A program made the translations under genes and the position numbers. DNA of 64,000 nt from Ichthyophis bannanicus (lineage: Eukaryota; Chordata; Amphibia; Gymnophiona; Ichthyophiidae): assembly GCA_033557465.1 (NCBI GenBank), contig CM066037.1:201251156-201315155 (forward strand), given 5' to 3'. This document shows, piece after piece, positions 61,121 through 64,000 of the stretch. Positions within the stretch are counted from its first letter, which is position 1; each line of letters starts with the position of its first letter. The notes beneath the pieces were generated by a model. That model made no database searches, had not been told where the DNA came from, and was given only the letters and a program-made list of their open reading frames with translations.

Positions 61121-64000
61121 ATGGTTCGGAAGAATGTATCCTTGAAGGATACTACAAAAAGCAGAGAGGTTCCAAAAAAGAGTAAAGTAGCCCAAATGCC
61201 CTCGAGTATGGAGCAGACAGAGCTTAAAGATCGGAAATTACCCATGTCTACCAATAGCCAAATTAATATGAATAAAATACAGTCTCTAAAATGCTTGTAT
61301 GCAAATGCTAGAAGTCTACAAAACAAGATGGGAGAGTTAGAATATATAGCACTAAACGAGAGGTTAGATATGATTGGAATATCAGAGACATGGTGGAAGG
61401 AGGACAACCAGTGGGACACTGTGATACCTGGGTACAAACTATATCGTAACGATAGAGCTGATCAAATTGGTGGAGGGGTTGCGCTCTATGTTAGAGAGGG
61501 CATTGAGTCAGAAAGGATTAAAGTTTTGCAAGAAACAAAATTTGCTGTAGAATCTCTATGGATTGAAATTCCATGTAAAAAGGGGAAGGCGATGGCAGTG
61601 GGGGTGTACTATCGTCCGCCTGGCCAGAATGAACAAATGGATGATGAAATGCTCAAAGAAATCAAGGAAGCTAGCAAACGTTACAGTGCAGTAATAATAA
61701 TGGGTGATTTCAATTACCCCGGCATCGACTGGGTCAGTGTCACAACAGGACATGTGTCACAACATGACATGCTAGGGAGATAAAGTTCCTAGATGAAATA
61801 AATGACTGCTTCTTGGAGCAGCTGGTTCATGAACCGACCAGAGGGGAAGCAATATTAGACCTAGTCCTTAGTGGAACACCAGATGTAGTGCAAGAGATAA
61901 GGGGATTGGGGCCACTTGGCAATAGTGATCATAGCATGATCACCTTTGATTTAATTAGTGGAGGAGGGATAGTAAGGAAATCCACAGTACTACCCTTTAA
62001 CTTTCGAAAGGGAGACTATGATAAAATGAGGGAAACAGTTAAGAAAAAACTAAAAGGAGCAGTTGCAAAGGTTAAAGACGTACATCAAGCTTGGGTGTTG
62101 TTGAAAAATACTATCTTGGAAGCCCAGACCAGCTGTATTCCACGCTTTAAGAAAAGTGGAAGGAAGTCCAAAAAACTGCCAGCATGGTTTAAAGGTGAGG
62201 TCAGAGAGGCTGTTGTTGCCAAAAAAGCATCTTTCAGGAAATGGAAAAAAGAGCCAAACGATGAAACCTGGAAACAGCACAAGCACTGGCAAGTCAAATG
62301 CAAGGCATTGATAAGGCAGGCAAAGAGAGAATTTGAGAAGAAGCTTGCTGCGGAAGCAAAAACGCGAAATAAAGACCTTTTCAAGTACATTCGTAGCAAA
62401 AAACCTTTGAGAGAGTCAGTTGGTCCATTAGATGATAAAGGGGTTAAAGGAGCACTAAGAGGCGACAAGGCGATAGCGGAGAGACTGAATGAATTCTTTG
62501 CTTCGGTCTTTACTGAGGAAGATGTAGGGATGTTACCCATGACTGAAGTGGTATTTAAAGGTGTGGAAGAATTGAAGGAAATATCGATACATCGGGAAGA
62601 TGTCTTACAACTATTAGATAAACTGAAGAGTAGCAAATCACCTGGGCCAGATGTTATACATCCAAGGGTGTTGAAAGAACTGAAATTTGAGATTGCAGAC
62701 CTGCTATCAGTAATCTGTACACTATCATTAAAATCATCTCTAATACCTGAGGATTGGAGGATCGCCAGTGTAACACCAATTTTTAAAAAGGGTTTGAGGG
62801 GTGATCTGGGAAACTACAGACCGGTGAGCCTGACATCAGTACTGGGAAAAATGGTAGAAACCATCATAAAGAATAAAATTACTCAGCATGTAGATAGTCA
62901 CGACCTAATGGGAGACAGCCAACATGGCTTTAGACAAGGAAGATCTTGTCTTACTAACCTGTTATGTTTTTTTGAAGGAGTGAATAAACAGGCGGACAAA
63001 GGTGAGTCGGTTGATATTGTGTATCTGGACTTTCAGAAAGCCTTTGACAAAGTCCCTCATGAGAGACTTTTGGCAAAACTAAAGAGTCATGGGATAGGAG
63101 GCAGTGTACTATTGTGGATCAGGAACTGGTTAAAAGATAGAAAGCGGAGGGTAGGGCTAAATGGCCAATTTTCCCAATGGAGAAAGGTGAATAGTGGTGT
63201 ACCCCAGGGATCTATGCTGGTTCCGCTGCTTTTTGACATATTCATAAATGACCTGGAAAGTGGAATAACAAGTGAGGTTATCAAATTTGCAGATGACACA
63301 AAACTATTTAAAGTTGTTAAAACCCAGGAGGATTGTGGAAAATTGCAAGAGGATCTTGATAAATTGGAAGACTGGGCATCAAAATGGCAGATGAAAGGTT
63401 ATGCACCTAGGGAAGAACAAACCAAACTATGGTTACACGATGCAAGGTTCCCTCTGAAGAGATTACCTACGTTCACTATGATAATTTTACTCATTACCAT
63501 GTAAATATCTCATGTATATCATAATTGACCCCTGTTATACAAGTTACTCCTCACCATGTAAATATCTCATGTATATAGTTACCCCTGTTATCCAAGTTTG
63601 ATCACCTGTTCGATGTAAAACCAAACAGCATGTTGTTATGGTCGTTGTGTTATAATGTAAACCGCGCTGATGCCAAATAGCGCGGTATATAAGAGATTGT
63701 AATAAATAAATAAAATAATAATAAATTAGGAACCACCACCCAGGAAAAAGATTTAGGCGTCATTGTGGATAACGTGTTAAAACCCTCGGCCCAGTGTGCA
63801 GCGGCGGCCAACAGAGCAAATAGAATGCTAGGTATGATAAGGAAAGGAATGGAAAATAAAACAAAAGATATTATAATGCCTCTATATCGTTCCATGGTGA
63901 GACCGCACCTTGAATATTGTGTGCAATTCTGGTCGCCATATCTTAAAAAGGATATAGCGATTTTAGAAAAGGTTCAGAGAAGAGCCACCAAAATGGTAAA
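61121..64000 (+). pseudogene. CR1 ORF2, disrupted and cut by the window end
   Basis: Same protein as 22287-25250. Endonuclease LYANARSLQNKMGEL, GISETWWKEDNQ and MGDFNYPGIDW, then a 17-bp imperfect tandem duplication (TGTCACAACATGACATG, about 61753-61770) shifts the frame. The correct frame resumes in 61813-63396 with LGNSDHSMITFDL, VYLDFQKAFDKVPHERLL, SGVPQGSMLVPLLF (GSVLG altered) and KFADDTKLF. A 20-bp deletion after ATGAAA (63395) shifts it again, then an L2 fragment is inserted (63452-63724). From 63725 the frame resumes (LGTTTQEKDLGVIVDN-like) and runs past 64000. Confidence 0.93.
63452..63724 (+). mobile_element. L2 3'-end fragment inserted in CR1 copy B
   Basis: By comparison with copy A, where GGTTCCACATTAGG is continuous, here GGTTCC and ATTAGG are separated by 273 bp ending TAATGTAAACCGCGCTGATG, AGCGCGGTATATAAGAGATT and AAATAAATAAAATAATAA. 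No target duplication; two target bases (AC) are missing. The inside also has a near-repeat, CACCATGTAAATATCTCATG, twice (about 63513 and 63555). Confidence 0.9.

Larger units (their letters stand above)
60120..64000 (+). mobile_element. CR1 LINE copy B, runs off the window
   Basis: Same family as copy A but with a more complete 5' end. It carries ORF1 (two nonsense codons) and ORF2 (17-bp duplication, 20-bp deletion, L2 fragment insertion). The left boundary, near 60120, is where the L2 5' region ends. A direct repeat GTCAGCTGATCAAG occurs twice at about 60087-60115, just before it. Confidence 0.92.

Overview
This is non-host-gene DNA from a large, repeat-rich vertebrate genome. No ordinary host gene with conserved exons was recognised. 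The repeat mix (CR1 and L2 non-LTR elements with near-intact ORFs, a DIRS-like tyrosine-recombinase retroelement, an RTE/BovB-type LINE, Gmr1-like Ty3/gypsy, a retrovirus-like element with a His-type primer site, a two-gene Harbinger transposon, hAT and CORE-SINEs) points to an amphibian. A caecilian is my best guess, but this is inference from repeat content and a reptile is not excluded.

Layout. 1-1440: intergenic-type sequence with a CORE-SINE and a CR1 tail. 1441-5740: decayed DIRS-like element (+). 5745-7672: non-autonomous hAT-like copy filled by a G-rich minisatellite. 8290-10990: 5' LTR, leader and gag/protease start of a Gmr1-like element (-). 11000 to at least 27444: a Harbinger DNA transposon with two divergent, spliced genes, a Myb/SANT-like gene (-, three exons, 12703-19632) and a DDE transposase (+, two exons, 20939-27444). 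They flank a 472-bp GC-rich palindrome with a TATA box facing outward on each side. The large introns exist because other elements landed in them: an hAT copy with 8-bp target duplication (14118-18805), itself carrying an L2 LINE, sits in Myb intron 1, and a CR1 nested inside an older CR1 sits in the transposase intron. 27445-35558: mostly TG/CA-rich non-coding sequence with SINEs, a CR1 tail and a SINE-like tandem repeat, ending in a Harbinger-type terminus.

35559-44800: AT-rich sequence with a hammerhead-like motif; a retroviral-type RNase H gene split by an RTE LINE, which is in turn split by an L2 and a fold-back palindrome; then a retrovirus-like LTR, PBS and gag-like ORF. 44880-47105: CR1 ORF1 remnant split by a solo LTR with 4-bp target duplication. 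47500-54060: mosaic of old CR1, L2, LTR-pol, MITE and SINE pieces. 54200-55990: LTR-like block with a 113-bp tandem array. 55994-60110: near full-length L2 with one internal TAG and a 28-bp monomer array upstream of its ORF. 60120-64000: CR1 copy carrying ORF1 and most of ORF2, running off the window.

The useful story is the order of insertions. Target duplications, splice phases and reading frames make it possible to order at least eight nested events. The items most worth follow-up are the Harbinger bidirectional promoter palindrome, the SINEs that share one head but have tails of two different LINE clades, the ORF lying inside Gmr1-like LTRs, and the tandem monomers in the L2 5' region.
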